Origin: Apophysomyces variabilis
Taxonomy: Eukaryota > Mucoromycota > Mucoromycetes > Mucorales > Mucoraceae
NCBI GenBank assembly: GCA_002749535.1
Contig: MZZL01000405.1
Span: forward strand, 496,001 to 560,000
Reading direction: 5' to 3'
DNA length: 64,000 nucleotides
The translations under genes and the position numbers were made by a program. The notes beneath the pieces are model-generated. The model was not told where the DNA came from and did no database searches. It was given only the letters and a program-made list of their open reading frames with translations. This document shows, one piece after another, positions 47,653 to 59,726 of the stretch (the stretch's first letter is position 1; each line of letters starts with the position of its first letter).

Positions 47653-49477
47653 ATGAATGCCAACTCTGAACTGAGTCGCCTGTACGATATATTTTCATAC
47701 TCACGTCTCGAAACTGTCCTGTTTGCCTATTTACCCACAAAGCTCGAACGTCATGTGGAGAAGACGGGCATTTACACGGTGGACACCTTTGTCATCAGTG
47801 CCATCGCCACCCTGATTATCGTCGCTATCAAAATCTCGGTACAAAAGATATACCATTGGTTTTGTTCCCTCAAACAGCCCGAAATCCATCAAGATACCAT
47901 CACCATTCTTGTTGAACCGACCGTACAAGATGATTATCGCACGAGTAAGTCGTGGTTTTCCACGAACGACCAGCAGTCGCATCCGAGCAGCATGATTCGA
48001 GCGCATATAGCTGACGACCTTTTGACCTTAGCTCCCAACCTATTTCATGAGGCTCTCTCCGGTCTTATTTCAGACAGCTCGCAAAGTAAATCCAGTGGCA
48101 ACTATGTTCTCCGTCCCAATCTTGAAGCGCAACACGAGACGCTGGAACCCCCTTTTTTCAACATTGTACCTCAACCTAACCAAGGTAGGAAGGATGCGCG
48201 GATGTTTTTACTTGAAAGAAGACAGCGCTGAATTTGTATTTTCCAAAAGCGCATACGGTGCTGCATGATGGCCATTTACTCGAGATTTCCTTTGAAAGCA
48301 ATGATCCACTGCCTTCCTCCATGCAACAAGGCAACAATAAACTAGCCAACTTACCCGGTAGACCAGAGCCTTCCATTCGCGTTTCCACTATGCGTCAGGG
48401 AAAACCTTTGACGGTCTCCACCTTGACTTCCTTTTTAACCGATGTTGCTCGAGAGCATATCCGACGACAAGACGCTCTGCGTAGACAGACTCGATCTCGT
48501 TATGACTATTCTGTCTCAGGCAAATGGGTACGCATCTGTTCATTGTATAATACGCAAGGGTTGCAGAGTGTTGCTCTCTCTCCTGAGAATGAGAAATTAA
48601 TCAAGACGGATTTGACTTCGTTCCTGGAAAACAGAGGATTCTATCGGCGCGTTGGGCTTCCCTACCGACGAGGTTATTTCCTTCACGGCAGTCCGGGAAC
48701 TGGAAAGACAAGCCTTGTCTTTGCTATTGCGTTAGTATAACCGTTTTCGGAGCTATGCAGTACTCAATGTAAGGTGTTTTGTTCCCTTTTTGATCTAGGG
48801 CTGAACTGAGACGGCATTTGTATTTTATTAATTTGAATTACATCGATTCTGATGCTGAGCTCCTTCAAGCTTTTGCAAGTGTGCCTGCACATTCCATTTT
48901 AGTATTTGAGGACGTGGACACTGTGACAAAGGTAAAAGCTGCTACGTCAAAGAAAAAGCACTCTTCTTATCTAGTGTGGAACAAATGATAGACACTCCAT
49001 AAAAGAAGGAGTGCTAGCACGGATGACGAGACTAAAGGGGAAAAGCATCGATTCAATCTTGGTACGTTTTTATCGATTTTAGATGGACACACTTTGGAAG
49101 AAGGTATCATTTTTATCATGACAACAAACCACAAGGAACTTCTTGATCCGGCAGTGATTCGTCCAGGTGAGTTAGGATAATTGCGTCTACATTTCATAAG
49201 TTCGATTTACCACAACAATAATGAACCAAAAGGTCGCATGGACGTTCATCTCGAGTTGGCATTGGCAACCCACTATCAGATGCGTCACATGTATCGTATG
49301 TTGGTTGAAGAAGGAGAGCAAAGTACTCTGGATGACATCTATCCGGACTTCTGTGATGATGTACCAGAGTTTCTTATACCACCGAGCGAAATCATGCAAA
49401 CAATGATAGTCTATCGGGACCAATTAACCGCTATACCAGACCAACTGAAGATGTTGGTTAGCAAGTATGTCATTTGA
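47653..49477 (+). CDS. BCS1-like AAA ATPase
   Basis: An N-terminal membrane span (TFVISAIATLIIVAIKI, about 46-62) is followed by a BCS1-specific region, then one AAA module with Walker A GSPGTGKTS and Walker B ILVFEDVD, and MTTNHKELLDPAVIRPG|RMDVH across an intron. Bcs1 itself inserts the Rieske protein into complex III in the inner mitochondrial membrane; fungal paralogues of this kind have unknown clients. Introns were placed near 48184-48230, 48728-48799, 48932-48989 and 49168-49233 to keep frame (PNQ|ALNLYF, AIA|AELRRHL, TVTK|TLHKRR, PG|RMDV). The unspliced end is KYVI at 49477. A strong GTATGT donor there could instead splice to 49541 and extend the protein to a stop at 49639. Neighbour: an uncertain small ORF. 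Confidence 0.78.
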
Positions 49478-49756
49478 ATGATAAGAACGCATTCAGCTTC
49501 CCATTCAATTCATCTCGTTATTTTTTTTTCATTCCTCGAATGCGCGAGCGTGTTTGTCTTTCAAGACCTGCAAGACTTTGATTCTTTCTCTGCATTTCTT
49601 TATCTGCTCACGCAGAAGATCTTCAAGCGAACTATATAGATTACGTTAGAAGAAAGTTCTATAAACTGTAAATTATCAACCTGTTAATAGACTCTCGTTG
49701 CAAGTTAGCATCGTACGCTTCAGAGATACTCTGTTCACTAAGAAAATAGGCCGAAA

Positions 49757-50149
49757 TCAATACTTATGCAGTGGATTGAATGGATATATATCACATTCGC
49801 ACCTCCCATCGGTAAAATCGCGAGATTGGACAGATTGTCTGACCAGATCAGTTAATCGACGAACAGACTGCTCCACTTTTTGAGCCAAAAGAAAAGGGTT
49901 CAGTAAGCTGATGCAGCGGGCTGCCTTTTCCTTTTTACATTGATGCACCTGGTCTCTGCCAGATTCACCAAAGGTTGCACACACTTGAAGGATTGCGTTT
50001 TCCCATCGATGGATGCGCCTTCTTATCTCACGACTTTTTGTTCTTAATTCAGACATTTCCACTCGTATTCCATACCATTGGAATTCAGCTGTTTTTCTTT
50101 GCTGCTCAATCATACAAGCGAGCATGCTTGCGTTGGCATTGAAAGCCAT
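49757..50149 (-). CDS. Uncertain small coiled-coil ORF
   Basis: A 130-residue frame starts MAFNANASM and continues with Glu/Arg-rich helical stretches (VEMSELRTKSREIRRRIH, RRLTDLVRQSVQSRD), ending PLHKY. The same frame is open up to 50362, where the sequence becomes less protein-like. It lies between two genes without spliced exons visible. I do not recognise it, and chance is possible, although the composition and length favour a real short gene slightly. Confidence 0.3.
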   Translation of the reverse strand: MAFNANASMLACMIEQQRKTAEFQWYGIRVEMSELRTKSREIRRRIHRWENAILQVCATFGESGRDQVHQCKKEKAARCISLLNPFLLAQKVEQSVRRLTDLVRQSVQSRDFTDGRCECDIYPFNPLHKY

Positions 50150-50520
50150 ACGGCAAGTGTCATATCTAGCAAACAATATCCAATCTGAGCGACATCCTCT
50201 CTTTCTCCCCTCTCTTTCTGTTTTACGTTCTCTTGTCCATTGGACGAGCGTAAGCAAAAGATAAAAGCGCACTGAATCCCCTGAGAAATGACATATCCAT
50301 ATGTTGCATAACTGGGACGGTTCTTTTTCCACTGACGAACCATCAGCTCTTCTCAAAATCATCTTTGTTCAGGGTTCCAATGCCAGAAGGACTTTGTTCC
50401 TATTACCATATCTCCAAACTCTTTGTTTTCAAAACAAGCCCAGACATCTTTTTTCTGTTGTAAACAAGCAATAGTTTATTTTCCCCATGCATATCCAAAG
50501 GATCAAATGCTGAGGGTCCT

Positions 50521-51329
50521 TTAAGCCTTCTATAAAGCAAAATAAAAACCAAGGATGAATACAATTGCGAAACAAGAGGAAAAGATCAGTGATAACTTAC
50601 GCGGAAAGCGAATCTCGGGGGAGGAGCACGGTTGCGGCGGTCGACGACGGAACGAACACGGACAACACGAGCGTGGATAGCGCAAGAGACACAGTAGTGA
50701 AGCTTGACATACAACTTAGGAATGGCGTATTCTAATAAAACAGGATTGAAAGGCTCAGGTCAGCATAACCCTATTGTTTCCTTCCCGATTAAAAACAAAT
50801 TACCCTCGTAGATGGAAGCTTCCTGAAGATCACGGACGGCAGCAGCTTCAACCATGTTGCGGATAGTGAAACGCTTGATGGCCTTGTCCTATTGGGATCC
50901 GATGTTGAGTATTATTTCTGTGCTCCGCAACCCATTGCTCGGATGCATTACCTTGGGGACACAGCGGCAGCAGTTAATGCAACGGACAAACTTGTTGTGA
51001 CCACGTCCGTGCTTGTTGCGTCCGTTATTTCTTCTCTTGCAGGTCTATAATAGGAAGGGAACAAAAAACATTCACTAAGTCATCGGTCCAAAACGAATGA
51101 AGAGGGGGGTTTTCATTGAAGGGGTAGCGGAAAAGAAGAAAAAGGTGGTTTGGATGCTTGTTTCTCCATTTTCTCAATCCCTTTCATGCCTATCTATCCT
51201 CATTTCGAGCAACTCTCAACGAATAGGCGATCGAATTGAACGATGTAAAAAACGGCATGTCGATGGATGTTGCTGAAAAAGAGTCGATGGCTGATTTTTT
51301 TAATGGATGGAAAATTCGACATTTACCAT
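50521..51329 (-). CDS. RPS26: Cytosolic ribosomal protein eS26
   Basis: Five exons: ATG alone (51327-51329), 50952-51044, 50815-50888, 50601-50731 and 50521-50529. The joined protein of about 115 residues reads [61 protein letters not shown] and a short tail ending PPRFRKA. C-x2-C pairs form the zinc site, and the basic N-terminus is typical of eS26. The first exon is inferred: an ATG directly followed by GTAAAT at 51326, the first intron being about 280 bases, long for this window but common for first introns of ribosomal protein genes. All other joins keep frame. It functions in the small subunit at the mRNA exit channel. High expression is expected. Confidence 0.9.
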
Positions 51330-52852
51330 AGTGGAGGCAGAGATTGAAGGAAGGAACTTCTTGCTGGGCAGGGACCCAATCTCACTAATGCTGCCCTCCA
51401 CCCAGACGATGATAGTCCGACTCGTATGGCTTCTGTCCGACCCGGATTGCGCTACAAAATCTTCGGTTACGCATAGGCACCACATCTTCGCTCCGCTTCA
51501 AAAAAAATTGACGCACCGCGTACTCAAGGAGGAGAGGTCGTTGTCACGATTGTTATCTTATCAACACGTTCCAAAAAGCAAGAAAACGCTGTGATGTGGT
51601 CGCACTTTTCCATGCATGTGTGCATTTACGTATGTAAATCAGTTTTTCGACAAAACTTTATAGTTAAGAAGCTGAAATGGACAAGCCCAGATAAATAGCA
51701 AGCAGCTGACATTCTCTGCAGGACATTTAAGAGGCTATGCTGTGTAAGTCTTTGCGGCATTCTCTGTGGGAAATAGCGCCAGCTATCAAAAAAAGCTTAA
51801 AAAAAAGAGAAAGATACAAGGAACACATTGAGAAATTGCCATCCGCACCAATAGCCAGGAGCAAATACTGCAAACATTGAAATGACCAAAAAGCGAATCT
51901 TTTACATCGGTGAATATCCATAAGCGCAAATGTTGACTAGTCTGACAAACTAGTTTACAACAGACAAAGCCTTTTTTTATTCCTTTTCTCTCACTGTTTA
52001 CAGACTATACCAGCCTAATCCAATGCATACAGCATTTCACAAATTTGTGAGACAGCTTTGTGTTCTGTCATCGTGACACTTTTGCATGACATGTGGCTCG
52101 TGCTTCCCACGCATCACCTTATCGTACAATCGTTCTCAACAAGATTACGTACCAATGGCTTATTCCGTTTTTGGTAGTTTGTAAAAAAGAAAGCTGGTCA
52201 TCTCTGCGGAACGAAAGGGGAATACATTAAGCCAAAGCAGACATTTTCAACACTTCTGCAAAAAGGTGAGGGTTCTCATATTGAACAAAAATGTGGTCTT
52301 CTTTAATATCAAGATTTCCAGGTATATAGAAATAAGCAATAACTGTTGTCTGATTCGCTATGTACTGTACTTTTCTTTTCCTTCGCTACATTATGTCCCA
52401 CGCTAATGTGCTGATTGAGTAGGATGAAAGCACGTTCTGACTTCGTCATACCATTGCTTACTCGATAAGATCTTTGTGTATATTTTTCAGCACCGTCTGC
52501 AAAAGAAAAAAACAAATATGTGCGTTCAACCTCTTTCAAGGCTACTCATAGGAGAAAACTGGCCACCAGGAGCAAGGAATCCTTTGTTTTTTGTTGTTAA
52601 CAAAAGGGGAAATCCAGGGCATATTACTGCTTACTGCAAGGTAATCCGTTACCTAATGGAATACATATGCGTTGAAACAGATATAGATGATTTCCATTGC
52701 AAACAAGAAAAAGCAATGGCTAATAGTTCCGAAGCAATAGGTTTAACCATGTCAACAATCTTTCTCGTTTATATTTCTTATTCCCATATGCATCACAAAA
52801 GGAAGGAGAAGTGGGGTATATGCATGGTATTTGTTCAGGTGTCATCTGCTTG
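51330..52852. other. Intergenic
   Basis: About 1.5 kb. The upstream part is the RPS26 promoter. The plus-strand frame 52476-52934 is open but has no recognisable features and overlaps the 3' end of the BTB/CAP-Gly gene. No RNA gene or repeat. Confidence 0.45.
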
Positions 52853-55732
52853 CTACTTTTGCAAAGGTTTGCTGATAACTTTAAAATCATCCATTTTTAC
52901 AAACACGCCCCGCTGTGTTTCCGTCTGGAAGTAACGATTGCCATCCACAGAACCATCGTTGTTCCCCACTAAGATTTGGAAGACCGTCCATATTAGAATT
53001 CAATGTCTTCTGCTGTTTTCTTTTTCTTTGCGATACTTACACCGGCTTTCCAGTTCTATACCGAACCAAGTGCCTTTGGCGAATGCAACGGGTCCAATAA
53101 ATTTGATGGTACCAAGTGTGGGTAGTGGTCGATGGCGCAGCTCAACTTTGGTTCCAATGACCGGCATTGTTACCAACTCTTCTTCGTCACTACCATCACT
53201 TGCATTGCTATTTCCTAAACTCCAGCGATATTTTCGCGGCGATCTGCCTCGTTTCCGAGGTTGAAGCTGTGGTTGGTGTCTTGCAGGCCGCAGTGGCGCA
53301 ATAGGTAGCTCAAATTTCAAACGCGATCGTCTGGGCGTTGTAGGTTCATTCCCACTCATGTTCCCAGTTAAATCCAGCGGAAGCAATGCATCGGTGAGAG
53401 ACGACGAGGAACCTTGGGATATTGGTGGTGCGTAGCGACCTTGACTACGATCGGATGGCTCCATAATGTCCGAATACGAAGATAGGTTTTGATGACTATC
53501 CAAGGATAACCGGGCCGCTGGACGTTCAGCCGAAAGAGATTGAACACGAGTCAGACATGTTCCGTCATCCTGTGACGACCTAGATTGCGTTCTCAGACCT
53601 CCCAATGACAGACGTCGACCACCACCGTTATCCTTCTTTCCACTGTCGGTATCTGTTGACTTGGGTTTCAGTCGACCCGTCCTTGGTTTGAAGCTAAATA
53701 TTGCAGAGAAATCTGACTCCACTGGTTTGGTCAGCGTACGATAGGGCACATTGATATCTACGTTATTTGTTTAGGAAGCCAGCTTAAAAAGAGGATATGA
53801 TCCGTGTTGCGTCTTGTTACCTTCAGCTAGTTGCCGCATAGTCTCTTTTTCAATGGTGTCAAAGCCCCCTTCCGCCTTAACAGCCGCCCAGCAGTGTGAT
53901 AAGTAATTTGCGCAACGCTGTCGAGCATCCATCAACACACCATCAACTGCTACGTTCTTGACAATTTCTTGACGACCTACAAGGTCACGAACAATGCCTT
54001 GATATAGTATCGCTGCGTTCGAGATTTGGATTCCTTCGTCCAAAACTCGTTTAAGGAGGAAATCCAGAAAGTCAACCGAGAATCCAAAACCTATGCCATC
54101 TACGCATGATAGCAGGATCGGGTATTCGACACAATAAAAATCAAAATGAACGGAGATCATCGCAACGGTATGGTGTAGGATGGTATTGATGATGTCGAGC
54201 GTAGGTAAAGACCAGGTGGGAAACGGGTTGGCACTACGAATTTGCGACAGGCATAAATGTAAGGAATGCAATACATGGATGGCATTATGTTTGGTGACGT
54301 TAGCCAAGGTTTGATCTGCAATCTCCATAATGAGTGAACGGTCTTTCTTGGCTGATATGCGCTCAAACATAGATGATATGACCATCTCCGTCCGGGATGG
54401 TCGTGGCATAGTCATGGAGCCAACTAGAATAGAGAACGGTTTGGTTGACCAAAGGGATGCCAGGTTGTGGACAGGGTCGGTGTACAGGGCGACGAGTGCA
54501 GGACGCATGACGGGAAGGAGAGCAACGTGCCTGTCAGCGAAGAAAAGCATGGATGGTAGTAATACAGCACAGTCAGCACAGCCGCATTTGAACTCGTGGC
54601 AAATGGCAGCCATTTCGTGCAACACTGCCAGACAAATGGTGTCGAAATGCCCTAGATAATCTGCAGCTCGAAAAACTTTTTGCAGCACCCTGAGGGAGTG
54701 CTTTTTGTTGTTAATCCGTACTTGAACTGTGGTTACTGGTTTGTCTATGGCTGGCGGCGGTGGAATAACGAGCTTGTCAGTGTAGAAGTATCGAAGGATG
54801 ACGTCCAACGTGATGGGTGAGAATAAATCAGCAGGTAGATGTACAGTGGAACATGCCGCTTCCCGGAATTGCGTACATAACATGGCATGAAAATATGGAG
54901 ACTGAGATGCCAGGATAAATCTATGTGCAGAAGTTGAGGTTGGAGAAGATGGTTCTTCAGGTGCGCGACGGAAGGAAGTGAGAATACTTGAACTGGATGT
55001 TTTTTTTTGTACCGTCTCGAGCTGTTCCTTTTTGGATGGTGCAGAGAATATGTTGATGGCTACATCGCTGTATAGGCTACTTTGACGTATTTGTTGGAGA
55101 TCATACACAAGCTGTTCGTAATCATTTTCCTTCTGACATGGAGGCAAGAGGTTGAGTTTAAGTTGTTCTTCAAGCGCAGTAAGCTCAGCGCGAATCTCAG
55201 CATTCGGATTGGACGATATTTTTTCCAGATCACAATGGTCTGTTGATAAAGAAGACGAGGAGCTATTGCTGGTATCTGTGAGAGAGAGATTTGGAAAGGT
55301 GCAGATGATGGAGTTGGTGGGGGAGATATCCCAGTCAGCTGTATACCAAAAGCGGAGTAAATGAAGAAAAGTGGAGTATGGGATGGCTGTACTGATGTTA
55401 CAGTGTATTGGAAGTTTTGCATCGACTTGCTTTAGCTGAGGCAAATAGCGAGTTTGAAACGATTCGGGTACACGAACCACCAAAAGGGCTAGGATGTACA
55501 AGAGTTGGAAGGGTAAGAGAATACCGGGGGAGTGTTGTGGAGGGTGCGGGGGTTTAGTATTCTTTTAGTTACTGCTTGTTGTGGCAAGTAAGGTTTTCTT
55601 TCTTGTTTTACCTCGATGGGCCCAGATCTTTCGAGAAGGATAATCAAAGCATACATCGGCAACGTATTCTTCTGCATTTTCAAGTACTGTTTGTAGAGAT
55701 GCCTTTAGTGTTTTAGGAGGAGTTCGAAACAT
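52853..55732 (-). CDS. BTB-BTB-CAP-Gly protein
   Basis: Four exons join to about 870 residues. Exon 1 (MFRTPPKTLK...DVCFDYPSRKIWAHR|ALLVVRVPE) and the start of exon 2 form a first BTB/POZ-like domain. A second BTB-like region begins at about residue 180 (LYSDVAINIFS, RFILASQSPYFHAML). A Ser/Arg-rich linker follows the join RQLAE|DINVPYRTL. The C-terminal CAP-Gly domain (from about 760) reads GTKVELRHRPLPTLGTIKFI, GTWFGIELESR|LGNNDGSVDG and RGVFVKM, near the usual GKNDG tubulin-tail-binding signature. CAP-Gly domains bind EB-type or tubulin C-termini; BTB domains oligomerise or bind cullin-3. A microtubule-linked adaptor is likely. The exon 2-3 join uses donor GTAACA and a 63-base intron that keeps frame. 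Confidence 0.72.
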
Positions 55733-58092
55733 GACAAAGGAAAAAGAAGAAAAAGAAAGAAAATGGAAAGAGAAAGAGAGGCCAATTAGTTTTTTATAGG
55801 CAAAAGAGGAAAGGGAACACAAAGGTAGTACAAAAAGTGGCGTATGAAATAACACAAAAGGGCTTGCCAGTGAAAGATGAAGAACGGTGCAAGAGAGCTC
55901 ATGTGACAAAGACACCTCATTCCAAGTTCCCCTCTCATACGTCTCTTGACAGGAAAATGAACCTCTCTATCCATTCGATACATAGAGGAGATATGAGTGG
56001 TTGTACTACCCAATTTGAATTTGCATGTCATGCATTGACCAGTTTTGACAGATCATCCCACTTTTTACTATTTTTTCTTAATGGAAGATGAATAATGAGA
56101 TGGAAACAAGCAGTGAATATAGCGAAAGCTTCATCTCGTTGGTTCGAACGGAAAATAGGAAGAAAGAGTAAGGAAAGGTTTTTGTTTATCGTGGCTTCAA
56201 GGTGAGTAAGCCAATCGTAACGCTTCCTTTTTTAAGCCAATGCAACAAAAGAACAAAAAAGTCGTGGCTGGATCCAGACAATTCAAAGACAGGTTTTTTT
56301 AATCCTGTAGCACACAAATAGTCCTTGTCATCAGATACATCAGTTTGCGCAATTGACTTTGTTCTTACATATTTTGCCTCTGCTTTGAAACTGCTCAGTA
56401 TCCATAAATTGGGTCCAATTCACATTGACTGAGCGTCCTTCTTCATGTCCGTTAAGAACAATATAGGAGGTGATTGTTCATGCTGCTCAATAGCGAGCAT
56501 ATGGTAATGATGGACCGGTTTGCAACATATAGCATCCGAAAAAAGTGCACTGTGGGGACTAGTATCCCATTCCATGTCAAAACTAGCAAAATGAGTGGTA
56601 CAACTTTGTACCGCTGGCAGATTGTTACGCCGACGAACGGAACAGATTATCCATTGTATCTCATCGTAGAACAAGTACGACTTTCAAGCCTCCATCCTTC
56701 TGTAAGTCATGCCTGTAACACCCGTCTATCCGATTCAACAATCATAGCATATCCATCTTTCTATCTATATGTATCATAATGGTTAAACTGTAATTCACCG
56801 TTCAGCGGACTTGATTTATCGCATCATATATAGTCTGGGAATATCACATTTCAACAGCTATAATTCTTTTGCAAGGAATCATAAGTCCCCGACTCAACAT
56901 CTGGTTACCTCATTTGGAATGCACTTAATTTCCCAACCGATGCCTTCAGAATAAGCATGCACTAAAAACAGAAATGGGCTGCATAATTGACATATAAGCT
57001 CTTGACGATCGATGGTTATTCAAAGTTCGCACTGCCTCGTGGCGCTATGCAGGTAATCGTGGCATAAGCATTCAGAATATGGGGTGGCTATCTGAGGCAT
57101 CCAAAAAAGACACAGGTACTTTTCGTTCGTTTTTGGATAACATAAGGATTATCTGAATTTAGCAAAAGAAATAAACCTACTTTAAGCCAACAAGAACTTT
57201 ATTTACGTGATTATGTAGTCAACCAAGCATCGATGTTGAGTAGCCGCCGATGTACATGTGGTCTCGCAAGGTTTCCAATAGACCAGCAATATTTATTTCA
57301 GACGAACCCTATTTATAGTTTACATTGCCCTCCGGTGAATTTTTAAAAGCTATAGGTTGGACATTATCTCTTTTCATTGCTCAAACGACATATGTCTGGA
57401 ACAACTTCACTGCTGTTAGGTTTGTATAGAAAATTTAACCTATGACCTATATAGATGATCAAATCCTTGTCTTAACTCACTGGGAACCCAGTTACCATTT
57501 AGTGACACTTATCCAGTTCAAGTCTGCAGGTATAAAATGCTTACTCCAGCGAGGCATACTGCCAATCACGTAATCTGAGAGAAAATGTGCCTATCCAGTC
57601 TTGGATTACGGTAGGACAGAGAAACATTCTTGTGACCACGAACCTGGTAGATTTAATGTGGTCCTGCAAACAGGTGTAGACACGGCATTCTTTTTTTTCT
57701 TTTCTGTAGCATCACTAGGTTAGCTACCCAACGTCCATGGTTTCCTCTTAAATGGCGACTGAGGCATATATTAACACAAAACAAAAGCAGAATACGTGAA
57801 AAAGAAAATAGCCTTAGTCATCACGCTAACTGAAACATTCCATCACAAGGCAACGCTATGATGACGAACATATTACTCCGCCGATAAATGGATGATCACG
57901 GTATCACATAAAAGAGAAGACCAGAAAGGGAAAGACAAGAAAAGAGAGTAAATGTAATTTTTGGCTGTCATCGTTGCAAGCCAAACGGCTGTTTGACAAA
58001 ATTTGTAGTGCCCGATGATCTCTGCTCACGTCATTTTTCTGAGTGACAATCACTAAAACTTGACGAGAGTTCTCCTCGTCCCCTATTTGAGC
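55733..58092. other. Gene-poor stretch between BTB/CAP-Gly and GET2
   Basis: About 2.4 kb of AT-rich sequence. The plus-strand frame 56474-56779 and short frames near 57000 have no conserved motif. No repeat copy or RNA gene was recognised. The purine-rich zone near 55740-55800 reads CT-rich in sense to the BTB/CAP-Gly gene start. Confidence 0.4.
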
Positions 58093-59236
58093 ATGCCAGA
58101 GCTGACAGAACAAGAGAAGTTGGAGCGTCGTCGGCAGAAACGGCAGCAACGTATTTTGGCATCTGCTGGGAATCGATTGAGCAAAATCACTGGCACTGCA
58201 TTTCGTGAGTAAAGAAAAAGGAACAGACAAAGAAAGATCGCGATTGAGAACATTTGGCGTTTTGACTTATCGTTTCTGTTATTTCTTTTTGAAAAGCCGA
58301 TAGGATATCACCTACACCTTCTCCTTCTACTTCGGCATCATCACTCCATGTAGCAGAGCCGACTTACAGAGATATTCCTCGTTCGCCCTCGCCCTCGCCT
58401 GCTGTGCGTGTCAGTACTCCTCCATCAAAAAGCGTATCTTCTGACACTCCTCGGGTGACAAGACGATCTAGCGATGCTGACCCAAGCGAAGCTCTTGGAG
58501 CCCCCCCTCCTTTAGAACAGACATTAGACGCTATATTCTCTTCTTCATCGTCGCCATTCCCAATGCCATCGCTGGCTGGTGATGGTGCAGCGAACGAGCC
58601 TAATCTCAATGATCTCAATGACCTCTTTGGACAATTCCGATTCGGTCCTGCACTTCTCGCAAGTATGCAGCAACAGCAACAACAGCCGCAAGAAACCAAG
58701 CTGGATACTTCCGAAAAGTATTGGAAGCTTCTACACTTTGTTTCCATGATTTGGCTTGGTATTTATGCGGTTTATGTGGAATGGACCACTGCGGGCTCAG
58801 AAAGATTTGCAAGTTTGTTATTCAGCAATCCTACAGATGCCGGAAATGCATCTTATCCAGCTATCCATTTTGTAAGTGGGCTAATGCTTGAGGACAATCC
58901 ACCACTGATACACATGATATCACTAGCCTCTTTTCTGGTATTTTGTTACGCTGGAGTTATGCATGCAAGCCGCTCGAATGCTTTACCAACAGGTAATATC
59001 TTCTTATGATACGAGAAAGACAAGGGTAATATGTTGCTGACCTCTTTTCGCTATGTTAGGGTCGTATGAATACCAACTCTACCCTGGGCAACTTGGCGAT
59101 GCAACTGCCACCACCATTTTCCAATATCATTACTGTAATTCTTCGTTATCGTCTCATATGGTCGTGTTTGGTTCAAGATTGTTGTATACTTGTATTTGTC
59201 ATTGGGATGGCTGAAGTTCTATCTGCTGTCTTGTAA
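58093..59236 (+). CDS. GET2: Get2-like tail-anchored protein receptor
   Basis: The N-terminus MPELTEQEKLERRRQKRQQR carries the basic cytosolic helix that binds Get3. A disordered Ser/Pro-rich stretch and a short polyGln run (MQQQQQQPQ) follow, then membrane segments (FVSMIWLGIYAVYVEW, MISLASFLVFCYAGVM and the C-terminal CILVFVIGMAEVLSAVL). This is the layout of Get2/CAMLG, which with Get1 inserts tail-anchored proteins in the ER. Exon 1 ends at 58204; exon 2 begins at about 58298 (F|PDRISPTPS). The last junction is a problem: the obvious donor at 58991 and acceptor at 59060 shift the frame by one relative to the Get2-like tail (NTNSTLGNLAMQLPPPFSN). The gene ends 27 bases from the MRP49 stop. 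Confidence 0.75.
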
Positions 59237-59263
59237 AAGTTTTCCTTTCTTTTTCTCTAAATC

Positions 59264-59726
59264 TCATGGTCTAGCATCAAAGATTTTTTCGCAAATCGCA
59301 TCAGAATGCAAACGAGGCACTTCAATCTTTCTTGCGCGTTGGTTATCTATAAGCGAAAGAAAAAGAGCATTAATAAGAAACGATTCGATCCTCGCGAGCG
59401 TATTCAAAACTCACCAAAGTGAACTGTTACCACAGGTTTAGTGGCGGGATCTGTGGATTTGGTAACTTCGAACTGAATCGTCGGGTTATTGTACTGAATT
59501 CGCGGCATGATGTCCTGAAGAAAGTGTCTGTGACCATATGAGTTTCTATTGAGTTGGCAGGGCTACTTTGAATGGTAACTCACTTTGCGCCTGCACATTC
59601 ATGTTTACCCTTGATGGCATAAGTCATTGAGATCTTGGACACATTCGATGGTAACTTGCTAGCACCGGTGCCAGAGGTAAGATATGCAATAATATCGCGG
59701 GTTGTCTTTAACGATCGAAGTGACAT
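59264..59726 (-). CDS. MRP49: Mitochondrial ribosomal protein Mrp49 (mL61)
   Basis: Three exons encode 108 residues: MSLRSLKTTRDIIAYLTSG, then across an intron GAK|DIMPRIQYNNPTIQFEV, then H|DNQRARKIEVPRLHSD to FDARP. The PR.QY.NP block is the L51/S25/CI-B8 thioredoxin-like fold shared by Mrp49 and mS25. The arrangement after the intron looks closer to Mrp49, but mS25 cannot be excluded. It acts in the mitoribosome. It converges on GET2 with 27 bases between stop codons. Start at 59726 is the first ATG with a good frame. Confidence 0.78.

Noticed and set aside
52476..52934. Plus-strand ORF of 152 residues as a gene
   Set aside because: No recognisable domain, and it overlaps the last exon of the BTB/CAP-Gly gene on the other strand.
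53771..55501. BTB frame as a separate gene ending at 53774
   Set aside because: Intron removal joins it in frame with the CAP-Gly part and completes exon 1 of the first BTB; kept as one gene, with the alternative noted.
56141..56165. GGTTCGAAC run as a tRNA B box
   Set aside because: No A box at the right distance upstream and no acceptor stem can be folded.
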